From positions 15,724,001 to 15,788,000 of the forward strand of contig NC_092338.1 in the NCBI RefSeq assembly GCF_046630445.1: a stretch of 64,000 nucleotides of DNA, given 5' to 3'. This document shows, one piece after another, positions 36,001 through 48,804 of the stretch. Numbering within the stretch: the first letter of the stretch is position 1; each line of letters opens with the position of its first letter. The DNA is from Rutidosis leptorrhynchoides. Lineage: Eukaryota > Streptophyta > Magnoliopsida > Asterales > Asteraceae. The notes under the pieces were generated by a model that worked only from the letters and a program-made list of their open reading frames with translations, was not told the origin of the DNA and did no database searches. A program made the translations under genes and the position numbers.

Positions 36001-38021
36001 CTTCGGTGACCCTAAGTTCATGATTCCCAAATCAAGTCGTCCTACTTGTGTAGACATGTAGACTTAACATACAAGTGGTTAGGTGACCTTTATCCCACAA
36101 GCATGCAAAGTGTACTTTATTCATATTAGTTCACTCATGACGGTTAGGTGACCTTTATCCCATCATGAGATTCCTAATATGTCTAAGTGTTTCCACAAAA
36201 GGATGGCGTTTAACTTGTTTATCTTGTATTAGTAAAGGGATTTTAGGTTTTCTACATTCTAGTTTAGAAAACAAAGTGCTATACACCAACATGCATTTGG
36301 TGTGTAGTATGTTTATGAAAAACCCATTTTCATGTGCCTTTTAGTAACCAATTACTAGTTTTAACCATTTCATTACCTTTTTAAATAAACCATTTTATTC
36401 AAGTCTAATAACCAATTATTAGTGTCATTTTGTTATGTTTTATTATAACCATTTTATAATGTATTATGCAAGTGTAATCATGTGATGATCTTGTAGCAAC
36501 CAAACATACAAACATACACAAACATGCATAGCAAAGTGTTCACAATCAAGAGCCATTTTGGTAGACATTTGTTTAGCCAATAAACAAATGTCACCTAAGG
36601 GGTTAAACCAAAGTAAGAGATTTTACCAAAATCTCCCACTTAATCTTGTAATCTTCAAAACTTCATCTTGTAATCTTCTTCATGAATCTTCACTTTCATT
36701 TTACAAAATCATATCCTAATACAATTTTTCTAGAAAATGAAATAACAACCTATTCTATTTTACAAACCAAAATAGAACAAATTACATACAAAATACAAGA
36801 TTAATTACAACTTTTACAAACCAAAATTACAAAATAATTACAAGCCATATGAATGAATATTACACCCATGAATAATCACCAAATCAATCAACCAAACAAA
36901 CACATGGCCTAGGCTCGATTGTGAACAACAACATAACATCAAACATGGCCAAAACTTGAAATCCCAAACCCATTTTTGGGACCAAATATTTCGGCCATCA
37001 CCATACACCCACCAAAACTCAATATTTTTACATTCTACTTTCATGCATGTTGGTAGATTGTAAAGAAAGTGAGTTTACTAGCCAAAAACAAGAAGCATAT
37101 TAACAAGACTTTGGCTCTAGATACCATTGATGGATTTCAATACATAAACAAAGTCACAAACCCATTTTGTTACATATAAATTCGTGTGTATATGTATATA
37201 TAAAGCGGAAGCAATTTCAAGTTTATGCATGTAAAGTTTAACCCTTTAAATTTGAAATCCATTAAAGATCTAGTCTTGAAAATACACTTAAATGTAAATA
37301 GAGCTAGTTAGATGTTTATACCTACTCCAAAATGGAGGTGAAGAACTAGGATGAAGAAGATGATGTAGATGAAGAAAACTTCTAACTTGAAGCCTCAAAT
37401 CTTTGATACCCACAAGCAATAATCAACACCCAAGACTTGGTTAGGATTTTAGACACTTAATTACTTGCAAAAATCAACCAAGAATCCCTTGAAGAAAGGA
37501 GAGGAAATTGCAAGTATTATTTTCAAAATGCTAGAGTCAAAGAGTGTGTTAAAGTTGCACCAATGCATGTGTATTAGTCATAATTATATGGAGTAATCAA
37601 GGAAGGGTGGTTGGCACCTAGGAGCCTTCAAAAAAATGGCCCCCCACCCCTTCCATTTATTTTATATCTTATTACATATTTATAAAACATACATGCATTT
37701 AGTTGTAAGTATTTTATTTTATAAGCCTTTTATAAAATAAAATGCAACACACATATGTTACATACACTTTATATTATTTATAACCTATATAAATAATATA
37801 CAACATGTAGTAACTTATAATTATCCAAATAATTATATCTAGCATTTATTTTAGAAAACCAATTTCTAAAATTCAAGTGTCGTGTATTTGCTTTAATGAT
37901 CCGATTGTCAAAACAAATACATAAAGTGTTGATAGCTTGTTATTGGGTATGACCCGACTTGGATCACAACATGTAAGCCACATTAATTTATTATGTCTCT
38001 CGGGCACAAGAAAATCCTTCA
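30055..38021 (-). mobile_element. Young Ty1/copia LTR retrotransposon
   Basis: Two 894-bp LTRs (30055-30948 and 37128-38021) begin TGATGG and end CCTTCA. I see no difference between them, so insertion is very recent. The flanking duplication is TTTTT on both sides. The primer site, read on the minus strand as TGGTATCTAGAGCC, abuts the right LTR, and a purine-rich tract abuts the left LTR. Domain order gag, protease, integrase, reverse transcriptase, RNase H is that of Ty1/copia. The empty site is visible in the sister blocks near 18515 and 24775. It looks nearly whole, with about one break in the coding frame. Confidence 0.93.
31721..35750 (-). CDS. Ty1/copia gag-pol region (about one break)
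   Basis: This is the polyprotein region of the young copia element. On the minus strand it shows a copia-type gag, one CCHC knuckle (CFGCGEMGHWKRNC), protease (LDTGCGTHI), integrase with the HHCC head and catalytic core (HSDVCGP and the GVSERRNRTL region), reverse transcriptase with YVDD, and RNase H with the TESEYIA motif. It is not of the Tork/Tnt1 type seen at 43-48 kb; I do not place its lineage. The region is close to complete, with about one break. Confidence 0.9.
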
Positions 38022-39384
38022 TTTTTCATCAGCTTGAGGGGGAAAAGAGGAGTAGGTAATGATTATGATTGTTAAATTGAAAGAAAAGTATAAAAAAAAA
38101 AAAGAAGCTTGTGCTGTACATTGTGGAAAAAAATTGCGTAACAACGTCCACATATTATTTTTTTGATATTAATCAACAAATAAAAAATAAACAATAAACC
38201 TACAAAAGAAAATAATCCATTAGTCCAGGAAATTTTTTCGTCCATCTTTAATACGGAGTATATAATTCCAAAAGCAAATTTGTAGTTTTTTTACCAAAAT
38301 TTTTTTAAAGTTCTTAGTCGTTCTATATGGTTACTCACATCTGACATCATATGAACGTTCAGTGATACCATCTACACCGGTATAGATAATCAAGAGGGAA
38401 GCACTTTTTTAGATGAGTATTTTTTTCGTTTTCTTTTTAATTTGTTTTTCCAAACATTATAATCACATGAACATTTTAAAAAAACACTTTATGTTTTGCC
38501 TTTCCAAAAAAGAAAAAAAAAACATTTTATGATAAATGTTATTATTTTTGCACGAAAACGCTTGAAAAATAAGTGATAACATGTATCATATGTAATGTTT
38601 TAATTAAAGTTTTTTAAAGGGTTAAAAATTAGGGTTTGGGGTTTGAAAATTGGGGTTTAGGGTTTAATAGTTATGGTTTAGATTGATTTTTTTTAACATG
38701 AACGGTTTAGAGTTTAAGTTTTAGAGTTTTGGCTTTAGGGACTAAACCTAAAACACTAAATCCTAAATCCTCAACCCTCAACTCTAAATTGGGCTAAAAA
38801 AAAAAAAAAAAAAAACTTTACATAAGATGGAAAAAAACGATGAAAAAACTCTAATTAAAACATTACTCATGATGCATGTTATCATTTATTTCTTCGAGCG
38901 TTTTTCCGTCAAATCGGTCAAAATAACATTTATCACAATGTCTTTTATAAATGTTCATATTTTCATGTGATCTTAATATTTTAAAAAAATTCAAAAAAAC
39001 GAAAAATAAAATAAAAATTTGCTTTTTTTGAATCCTTCGTCAAGTGTTTCTTTCTTGATAATGACCCTTACTATCTAATAGTTCATATAACTATGTTGTT
39101 TAACCAATATGAAAAGACTTAAGCGGGTAAATGTAAATTTTGATCGGTGAAAATTGTAACTAATGAAATTTTTAAAAATTGTGTCCTTTGGTGTGTTTAA
39201 ACGACACTAGTTAGAATTAAGGCTTATTTTTATAGCTGGTAGCTTGAGCTTTTTTTTTTTTTTTTTTTTTTTTTAATGTGTTTGGTAATCTATTTGTAAC
39301 TGGAGGTGAAAAATAATAAAGTCCATTAAAGGACATAATTATTCATAAATTAAAGACTACCATATCAAAATATCAACCAATTAA
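38022..39384. other. Intergenic region upstream of the second intact receptor gene
   Basis: There is no gene. 38022-38330 continues the duplicated receptor upstream block cut by the copia element. A fold-back element follows (listed separately). A poly-T tract of about 26 lies at 39251-39276. Confidence 0.55.
38385..39063. mobile_element. Fold-back / long-TIR MITE
   Basis: Left and right arms of about 230-250 bp are imperfect inverted repeats. For example, AATCACATGAACATTT on the left faces the complement of AAATGTTCATATTTTCATGTGAT on the right, and the GATAACATGTATCAT stretch faces its complement near 38865. The middle (about 38620-38800) holds GGGTTTAGGGTTT-type sequence and its rough complement. 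Outer ends share ATCAAGA...AAGCACTT-like sequence. No coding capacity; probably a MULE-type or other fold-back MITE. Confidence 0.7.
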
Positions 39385-39499
39385 TGCGAAGAAAAGCGCG
39401 ATTATACCTGGTCAACGACAATTACTTTCATGACTTTTGAATGATCAAGAACATATATATTATAATGAATCATTCTCCCACCTACACCAACTACCACAA
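39385..39499 (+). promoter_or_regulatory. Conserved proximal promoter with W-box-like site (second intact receptor gene)
   Basis: CCTGGTCAACGACAA at about 39407 contains a reverse TTGACC core and lines up with the promoter of the gene at 19887. A TATATAT stretch follows at about 39453. Regulation by WRKY factors is inferred from the motif only. Confidence 0.4.
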
Positions 39500-42400
39500 A
39501 TGAAAAAACTATTTACTATAATAATCTACTTATACTTCCATGAATTATTTACATGTATCATGGCGGCAGACACCTTAACCATAAACCAAACACTTAAAGA
39601 TGGTGAAACCATTGTTTCAGCAAACGAGTCCTTCGAGCTCGGGTTCTTTAGCCCGAGCAACAACACCGTAAACCGCTACTTAGGCATATGGTACAAACGG
39701 CCAGCAACAGGACCCGTTATTTGGGTTGCCAATAGAGAAACTCCCATTAGTAACAAATCAGGTGAGCTGACTTTAAGCCCCCGGGGTTTATTGGAGCTCC
39801 GTTACTCGACCACCAACCGAACCATTTGGTCATCTGATTTAACAAGGAACACTGGAAACGTAGTTGCTCAGTTATTGGATAATTCAAATTTTGTGATTTT
39901 GGATAGTCAATATGGGCATGAAAATTATATTTGGCAGAGTTTTGATTATCCAACAGATACCGTAATGCCAGATATGAAATTCGGAAGGAATTTGAAAAGA
40001 GGCGTAGTCACAAGTTATACCTCTTGGAAAAGTGATGAAGATCCTTCTCAAGGCAAATATACGGTTTACATGGATTTTAATGGCCTCGCACAAATATTTC
40101 ATAACATTGGAGATGATATTCAATATAGAGCAGGATCTTGGAATGGACTACAATATAGTGGCAGCACGAATAACCAGCCTAATCTGATATACAGAAACTG
40201 GTTTACGTATGATGAAAATGAAATTTCGGCTGTGTATGTATTGCAAAACAAGTCGGTTCTTACTAGGGTAACTATTAGTCCACAGGGAAACATGGAACAA
40301 TGGTATTGGATCAACCGAACACAAGGATGGTTTGTGTATGCATCATTTTTAGAAGATAGTTGTGATCGATACGCGTTGTGTGGGGTTTATGGGAGTTGTG
40401 ACATCGAACAGTCTCCGAATTGTGGTTGTCTAAGAGGGTTTACTCCTAAAAGGCCTGATCATTGGAACATAGCGGATTGGACAAGCGGTTGTCAAAGAGA
40501 AATCGGGTTAGATTGCAGGGTTAGGGAAGGGTTTGGGAAGTATTCATTTATGAAACTACCAGACACCCGAAAGGCATGGTTCGATAGAAATATGACATTG
40601 CAGAAATGCAAAGTGAAATGTACAAATGAATGTAATTGTACGGCTTATGCAACTTTGAACATCAAACTAGGTAGCGGTTGTGTGTTATGGTACAGTGAGT
40701 TGATCGATATGAGAATCCTTCCTGATAACGGGCAAGACATTTTCATACGGATGTCCGCTACAGAATCAGGTAAACACACACACACACGCGCTTTTTCTTA
40801 TTATTTTGCCAGCTAGATAAGAACATAAAAAAAAATGCAAGTTTGATTTATGTGACTCAGAAATCAATTTAAATCAAACTACGAATATTACAACTATGAC
40901 ATTCAAGATCATTCACAGAGAAAGATAAGATTGGTTCACGAAGAAAGAAGATAGTTTGGGCCATTGCCATCCCTGTTGCTTTAGGATTAGTCAGTGCAGT
41001 AGGAATATGTATTTTGATCCTTAATAAAAAGAAGACGGCAAAAGGTAAACAATATTCAAAAAGATTTTTAACGAGGTAAATTTTATTCAAAAGTTCATCA
41101 TTTCATTTGCATATTCTAACTTCTAAACTTACATCATTCGTGTTTTTCTTGGGAGACATAGTACAGTTATGGAAGCAGATATTTTTCACCTACCGTTGTT
41201 CAGTTTCTCCATATTGCTTACAGCTACCGACAACTTCTCAGAAGAAAATAAGCTTGGTGAGGGTGGTTTTGGACCGGTGTATAAGGTACTAGATAGTCTT
41301 GAAAAACTGAATTTGAATTGTAATGATTGTTTTTCATAAGCTTTATATCAATTAATACAAAACAATGAAACAAAACTCGTATAAACCTGATCGAAGGGAT
41401 TTCTGGAAGACGGGCAAGAGGTTGCAGTGAAGAGGCTCTCTAGATGTTCAAATCAGGGAGTAGAAGAGTTCAAGAACGAAATTTTATTCATTTCAAAGCT
41501 TCAACATCGGAATCTTGTTAAGATACTAGGATACTGCATCCAAAGGGAAGAAAGACTGTTGGTTTATGAGTACATGCCCAACAAAGGGCTCGACTTGTAT
41601 ATATATAGTAAGTCCTATAGGATCACAATCATATTTTTTCCAGTTTAGAACACGACCTTATGATTTATGGATATATATTTTGCAGAAGACAAAAGCAAAA
41701 ACCTCGACTGGCCACAACTATTCAATATTATCAATGGGATCGCACGAGGTTTACTTTATCTTCATCAAGATTCTCAACTACGTATTATACACAGAGACCT
41801 CAAAGCTGCCAACATATTGCTTGATCGTGAGATGAACCCCAAGATATCAGATTTCGGTACTGCAAGAACCTTCATTAAAGATGACGCCAAAACAACAACG
41901 AAACGATTGGTTGGCACATAGTAAGCTCTTTCATAAGCAAGCATTATCTATAATATATATTTATGAAGATGTTTAGTATTTCCTGTAAATATGCTTAGAG
42001 GTATTATACTGTATAATACCTTGATCACATTTAGTGATGTATGACTAAAAATGATGGTGTAAAGATCGTCTCCTTTGATTTTATTTATTTATTTTCTTTG
42101 AAAGGAAAACTCGTAACCTCCCTTGATTATGTCAGTAGTATGATGATGATCAACAATTTTTTACATAATTCATACTTTGATACAGTGGATACATGTCCCC
42201 AGAATACGCAGGGAATGGGATTATTTCCGTAAAATCAGATGTTTTCAGCTTCGGTGTTATCGTCTTAGAAGCTGTGAGTGGGATGAAGAATAGAGGATTC
42301 TGTCATGAAGCCCACAGCCAAAACCTTCTTGGACATGTAAGATGAAACAAGTCCTTGTTTGAATCGTGACAATCTGATTATATATGTTGCTTGTTCGGTT

Positions 42401-42732
42401 GCCTAAATTTATAACAAATACTATCAAATTTGTAGGCTTGGAAGCTCTATAAAGAAGGGAATGTGTTAGAACTGTTTAATGTATCTACACTAAAGTCAAA
42501 TCAGATATCAGAAGTATTACGGTCGATCCAAGTTGGTTTACTGTGTGTTCAGCACAACCCAGATGATAGACCAAACATGTCCGAGGTGATTGCAATGTTG
42601 AGTGGCAAAAGCCGATTGGCAGAACCAAAACAGCCTGGTTTCTTTATAGAACAAAGTTGCGAGAGTTTAGCTACAGTTGTAACACCAAGCACGAACAACG
42701 ATGTCACATTCACAATTTTAGAGGCTAGATAA
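39500..42732 (+). CDS. G-type lectin S-receptor-like serine/threonine kinase, intact copy 2
   Basis: This is the sister of the receptor kinase at 19887, with the same seven-exon plan: 39500-40769, 40919-41044, 41167-41285, 41397-41607, 41686-41920, 42186-42336 and 42436-42732, giving 2409 nt or 802 aa in one frame. Order: signal peptide (about 1-25), B-lectin, S-locus glycoprotein/EGF-like ([12 protein letters not shown]), PAN ([13 protein letters not shown]), membrane span, kinase. The catalytic lysine is at about 517 in AVKRL, HRD at 611-613 and DFG at 631-633, again DFGTA. Exons 2-7 have the same lengths as those of copy 1. Ectodomain changes include FSPSNNTVN in place of FNPGNTTQN, and they look more frequent than kinase changes. 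No lesion is seen. Ligand and pathway are unknown; defence or self-recognition roles are known for the family. Confidence 0.92.
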
Positions 42733-43043
42733 ATACTAATCCGTATATTAGTAGACAATCTAGGATCCATAATTGGTTCGAATGTATCATATATGCACAA
42801 ATACTTGATTTAATTAGAATATATAATATATATACTAACAAACTTAAATAATCAACTTTTGAAGTGGTAATGTTTTCCTGTAAAAAAAAAAAAAAAAAAA
42901 AAAAATAATAATAATAATAATTCTGCCACTACTCCAAATTTCATTCTCATGATATTTTTGCAGCCCCAAAAACCAAAACCCAACTCTCTCTCAAATACTT
43001 ACTTTTCTCCCAAAAGAAACCCTATATTTCACCTCATTCGAAA
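42733..43043. other. 3' flank of the second intact receptor gene
   Basis: No gene. It includes a poly-A run followed by (ATA)n at about 42881-42920 and the start of the duplicated downstream tail, which is cut at 43043 by the Tork-type element and resumes at 47996. Confidence 0.6.
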
Positions 43044-46000
43044 TGTTGAGAAAAGTGGCACCGAATTATAGCAAACCGCTAGTAATAATATGAAAACGAT
43101 AATAAAGGAACATCGAGATTTAACGTGGAAAACCCCAATAGGGTAAAAACTACGGGCAATGAAAGAAACGTTTCACTAATAAGAATAATAGGAATTACAT
43201 TTCTCTCTAATTACAAGGATAAACATTAATCTTTATATCTCTTGTAATTAGGAGATTACTCACAAACTCTCTATTTAATCTATTAGAATACAAGGAAGAA
43301 AGAAAGAATATGGTACGAGTAAATATGCATGAGTGCTGCCATATTTATAGTACTACAAATGTGGTTGGTGAAGTATGAAAATAAGAAAGTCTTCCATGGT
43401 AGGCAACTACCATCCACCAACCATTTACTTTTCCATTTCAACAATCTCCCACTTGAAGATTCGATTGAAGCCCAATCAATCTTCACACGATAATCCTTCC
43501 TTGCCAATTATGTTACTTACGTCTCCGCTAGGCCGCATGAGGAACGGCACCAAATAAACTTGTCACGGTTGATTGACTTTGTTAGAAAATCAGCTACATT
43601 GTCGTCAATATGAATTTTCTGCATATCCACGGTTCCTTCTTCCACTTTCTCACGAACGAAGTGATACTGAACTCGTATATGCTTTGTCTTTGAATGAAAT
43701 GCCGGATTCCTTGCAAGATGCAAGGCACTCTGGTTGTCACAAAATAGAGTGATATTCTTTTGTTTGTGCCCAAGTTCCTCCAACAACATTTTCAACCATA
43801 CTGCCTCTTTAGTAGCTTGAGTAGCTGCTACATATTCTGCCTCTGTTGTTGACGTCGCCACAACTGACTGCAGTTTTGAAACCCAGCTTACTATTCCACC
43901 ACAAAGTGTGAAAACATATGCAGTGGTAGATTTACTTTTATCGATATCACCTGCATAATCTGAATCAACATACCCTTTAACAATAAATTTCGGTTCCCCA
44001 TAACATAATGCAACATCTAAGGTTCCCTTGATGTATTTAAGGATCCTCTTTACTGCATTCCAATGCTCTTTACCAGGATTCGCCATGTACCGACTAACTA
44101 CTCCCACTGCATGTGCAATGTCTGGTCTTGTACATATCATTGCGAACATTAAACTTCCCACTGCTGATGCATACGGTACTCGAGACATCTCCTTCCTCTC
44201 GTCTTCACTGCTAGGACACATAACGGAGGATAACTTGAGATTAGTAGGAAGTGGGGTTGAGACTGGCTTACTATCTTGCATATTGAAACGCTCCAAGATT
44301 TTCTTCAAATAATTCTTTTGAGAAAGTCAAATCTTCCTATTATCTCTGTCTCGGTGAATTTGCATCCCTAGAATCTTGTTTGCGGCACCCAAGTCTTTCA
44401 TTTCAAACTCCCTAGCCAATTGAGCCTTCAGCTTATTAATACGATCTTTGTTGGGGCCTGCAACCAACATGTCGTCTACATATAACAGCAAAATGACAAA
44501 ATCATTGTCCCCAAACCTCTTGAAATATGATCAAGGGTCTGCATAAAGTCTGTTATATTCAAGGCTCATCATGAAAGAATCAAATCTCTTGTACCAACAT
44601 CTCGGCGCCTGTTTGAGACCATACAGAGATTTCTTTAACCTGCAAACCAAGTTCTTTTTTCCTTGTAGTTCAAAACCTTCTGGTTGAAGCATATAAACTT
44701 CTTCTTCAATATTTCCATGAAGAAATGCAGTTTTCACATCTAGCTGCTCTATATGCAAATCAAATGTAGCACACATCGCTAGAACTACTCGAATTGTTGT
44801 AAGTTGAACCACAGGAGAAAATATTTCATTAAAGTCCGTACCTTCTTTCTGAGCATATCCTTTAACCACCAGTCTTGCACGATACCGCTCTACTTGATCA
44901 TCGCCATTTCGCTTGATCTTATACACTCATTTATTTCCAATAGGTTTTCTACCTTTCGGCAATGGCACAAGTTCCCATGTTTTATTTTTATGAAGAGCTT
45001 CAATTTCTTCCTGCATAGCTGTCATCCACTGAGATGCATCTGAATGATTTAGTGCCTCGCGAAGAGTTGTTGGCTCTCCTTCCTCTGTTAGAAGACAATA
45101 TGCAACATTGCTTTCCATAATGTAATCTGAGTGCCACCCTAGACGTTTTCGTTCCCGATTAGAAATACGAGTCGCTGGAGCTTCATCAACGACTACTTGA
45201 TTTTCATCGTGCTCTGGTACTGCTTCAGAAGAATCTTTATGAAATTCATTACCCACCTGTATCGGTATAGTTTCTTTTGAAGTGCTAACATCTTCAAGAT
45301 CTTTGTCTTCTGTAAAGACAACATCTCTGCTGATGACTACTTTGTGGGCAGTGGGGTCCCACAAGCGATACCCCTTAACTCCATCAGCATACCCCAAGAA
45401 CAAACACTTTCTGGACTTTGGATCCAACTTTGTCGTTTCTTGAGAATTGTACATTGCGTACACAGGACTTCCAAATACATGAAGGTCAGAATAATCAACT
45501 AGTTTTCCAGTCCACATCTCCATCGGCGATTTCAACTCAATTGCAGTTGATGGTGACCGATTTATCACGTAACAGGCAGTACTTACTGCTTCTGCCCAGA
45601 ATGATTTTTCCAAGCTTGCAGTTGCCAACATCGCCCTTGTTCTATCTAACAAAGTTCTATTCATCCGCTCCGCCACTCCGTTTTGTTGAGGAGTGTATGC
45701 CGTCGTGAACTGCCTTTTGATACCTTCTTGTTTGCAGAACTTATCAAATTCATCACCAGTGTATTCTCCTCCATTATCCGTCCTTAAACACTTGATCTTT
45801 TTACCAGATTCAAGTTCAACCAGCGCTTTGTAAACTTTGAAAACTTCAAACACATCCGCCTTTCTCTTGATTGGGTACACCCAACATCTCCTAGTGTAAT
45901 CATCAATAAATAATACAAAATACTTTGCTCCTCCTAGGGATTGAACTAGTGCTTGCCACACATCAGAGTGAACCAATTCTAGAATCAATTTACTTCTAGA

Positions 46001-47995
46001 ATTTGATGTGTTAAACTTCAGGCGATGTTGCTTGCTGATTACACAATGCTCACAGAAAGGTAGCGATACCTTTGTAAGACCAGGAATAAGATTTCTTTCA
46101 ACAAGAATCTTCATACCTTGCTCAGACATGTGTCCAAGCTTTTGATGCCATGTCATAGCAACTTTATCACTTGAACTATTCGAAGCAACAGATGCTTCCG
46201 ATTCCTGTACCGTCTCGCCTTTCAGAATGTATAAATTAGCACCCACCTTTTCTCCTTTCATAAGTACAACCGCGCCTTTCTTGATTATCATGATCTTCTC
46301 ATGTATCACCATCTTACAACCAAGATCATCCAATTGTCCTAAAGACAATAAGTTCTTCTTTAAACCCTCCACGTGTCGCACACCTTGAATAGTGCGAACT
46401 GTACCATCGTGCATCTTCAGAATGATATCTCCAATTCCAATGATCTTTAGTTCATGTTCATTGCAACTGTATACAGATCCTCCTGAGATACGTTCATATT
46501 GTTTGAACCATTCTCTTTTAGGGGTCATGTGAAAAGTAGCTCCCGAGTCAAATAACCAGACATCAACAAATGTCTTTCTGCCTTCATTTGCTACCACTGC
46601 CTCACTAACCAAAGCAGTCCCATCATCTGGAGTGGTTGCAATATTTCCTTGAGGATTTGAGTTATTTAAACTCCGACAATCCTTCTTCAGGTGACCTTTC
46701 TTGCCACAATTGTAGCATGTATAGGTCTTCTTCTTTTTAGACTTTGGTTTACCATGATTGTGACTCCCACTTGGGCCACGTTCCGTTGATCTCCCTCCTG
46801 ACACCACCAAGGCCTCCACTTGTCGTGAACCGGCCTGTTTGTCCTCCTTGTTATTGCGCCGATTTTCTTCTTCTAGAATAGCAGCCGCAACTTCATCATA
46901 GACTAGATACTCCGAGAGAACATTATTGGTTAAGTTAATAATGAGTTGATCATACGAATCAGGTAGACTCTGAAGTAAAAGTTCAGCACGTTCTTTTGGC
47001 TCTATATTGCAGCTTAATGAAGCGAGTTGAGAAAATAGAGTATTCAAAGAATTAATATGCTCATTAACTGAAGTAGATTCGTTAATGCGTAGCGCATAAA
47101 GTTTCCTCTTAAGGAATATCTTGTTGTGGAGTGATTTGGTCTCGTACAATTTTACGAGGTGATCACAAATCTCTTTCGCCGTCTTCTTTTCTTCTATGCT
47201 AGACAAAACGCCATCTGCTAGTGTCAGATGAGGATTTGCGATAGCCTGGCCGTCCATCTCTTCCCATTTTTCATCAGTGACTTCGGTGGACCGTCCACGG
47301 ATGGCCGCCAAACACTTATCCTTTCTCAGGATAGCTTTCATCTTTAGTTTCCATAACGAGAAGTTACTCCCATTGAACTTTTCAATTTCAAATTTTGTAG
47401 ACATTGCTATAATTACAATCTTTTTTTCGACAATACTAATTTTTTTCTGAGAAATAGTACCCGAGAACTTATCGAGTGAAATTAATCTTACTTATTTTCT
47501 GATGTGGACGATCCACTCCCGTGGCAACCACAGAGCGTACGATAAGTAGATTAATAATACACACTATATATTAGACCTTAGCTCTTGATACCACTTGTTG
47601 AGAAAAGTGACACCGAATTATAGCAAACCGCTAGTAATAATATGAAAACGATAATAAAGGAACATCGAGATTTAACGTGGAAAACCCCAATAAGGTAAAA
47701 ACCACGGGCAATGAAAGAAACGTTTCACTAATAAGAATAATAGGAATTACACTTCTCTCTAATTACAAGGATAAACATTAATCTTTATATCTCTTGTAAT
47801 TAGGAGATTACTCACAAACTCTCTATTTAATCTATTAGAATACAAGGAAGAAAGAAAGAATATGGTACTAGTAAATATGCATGACTGCTGCCATATTTAT
47901 AGTACTACAAATGTGGTTGGTGAAGTATGAAAATAAGAAAGTCTTCCATGGTAGGCAACTACCATCCACCAACCATTTACTTTTCCATTTCAACA
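43044..47995 (-). mobile_element. Ty1/copia LTR retrotransposon, Tork/Tnt1 type
   Basis: Two 400-bp LTRs (43044-43443 and 47596-47995) begin TGTTGAG and end TTTCAACA. They differ at about six or seven sites by eye, which suggests less than about one million years. The target duplication CGAAA flanks both ends. A TGGTATCAAGAGC primer site (minus strand) abuts the right LTR. The empty site, CATTCGAA followed by TTACAGATTCACAGG, is seen in the sister tail near 28383. Sense is minus. It is broken, with about three breaks in the coding region. Confidence 0.93.
43517..47404 (-). CDS. Tork/Tnt1-type gag-pol region (broken, about three breaks)
   Basis: On the minus strand the region shows a gag with a CCHC knuckle (CYNCGKKGHLKKDC), protease (LFDSGATFHMT), integrase with WHQKLGHMSEQGMKIL and the NGVAERMNRTL motif, reverse transcriptase fragments (LDVKTAFLHG) and RNase H (STTEAEYVAA). 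The WHQKLGHMS head is typical of the Tnt1/Tork lineage. It is a fossil and would not give one continuous polyprotein. Confidence 0.88.
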
Positions 47996-48804
47996 CGAAA
48001 TACAGATTCACAGGTTTGTCTGAAAATTATATTAGGGTAGGGTTTATTAAACAGAATATTTAATTGTTACCGGATGTATCGTGTATTTGAACAATTAAGT
48101 TTTCAATTAAATTCAACATTAAAAAATTAAATCAATTTGTATAGAATGTACTTACATTCAGTCTCATGATGCTATACGGTATTATTCCTGGATATGTACG
48201 TACATCTATGAGAATATGGATGTACGAGCATACAGTGTGGGGCATCAATCGCTCCCCATGTATCACCGCTAGACGGCGTCACGGCTACTCCCCGGTCCCT
48301 TCGCCAACTTCCGTCGTCTTTACCTTAGTACGTAGTATTTTTTTTTTTTCAGGCTATGTGCTCTGATGAACAACAAAAAGGGGAAAATTGGGAATGTGTA
48401 GGTCTAAATTTAATACTCCGTATATGGGTTAGTACGCAGTATTTTAATTTATTATTTATAAAGTGACTTTGATTTTTAGAAGATTATATTAAATTAATAT
48501 TAATATTAATATTAATATTAATATTAATTAATATTAATATTAATATTAATATTAATGCACAATTTGTGACAGAAGAAGTAATTTAAATAGTGGATAAATG
48601 ATGCTAAATGTATCTTGGTAGTTTAATATTACTATATCAAATTCGATAAATTTAGATAAATTAATTGTAAAATAAAAATATTTTTAACACCATTTTTTTT
48701 TTGTTTAAATTGTAATATCAGTATCTGTAACCGTAACTTTGTTGGACAATCTTTATGCTCTCTACTTTTTCTAACACAGTTAATCACTTGAGACACACTA
48801 ATTG
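47996..48804. other. Duplicated receptor tail and AT microsatellite
   Basis: No gene. 47996-48360 continues the downstream tail shared by the receptor copies. A perfect-looking ATTAAT/ATATTA microsatellite runs at about 48487-48556. Confidence 0.6.

Noticed and set aside
38620-38800. GGGTTTAGGGTTT-like sequence that recalls plant telomere repeats
   Set aside because: The units are irregular and form the core of a fold-back element with a rough complement beside it; not an interstitial telomere array.
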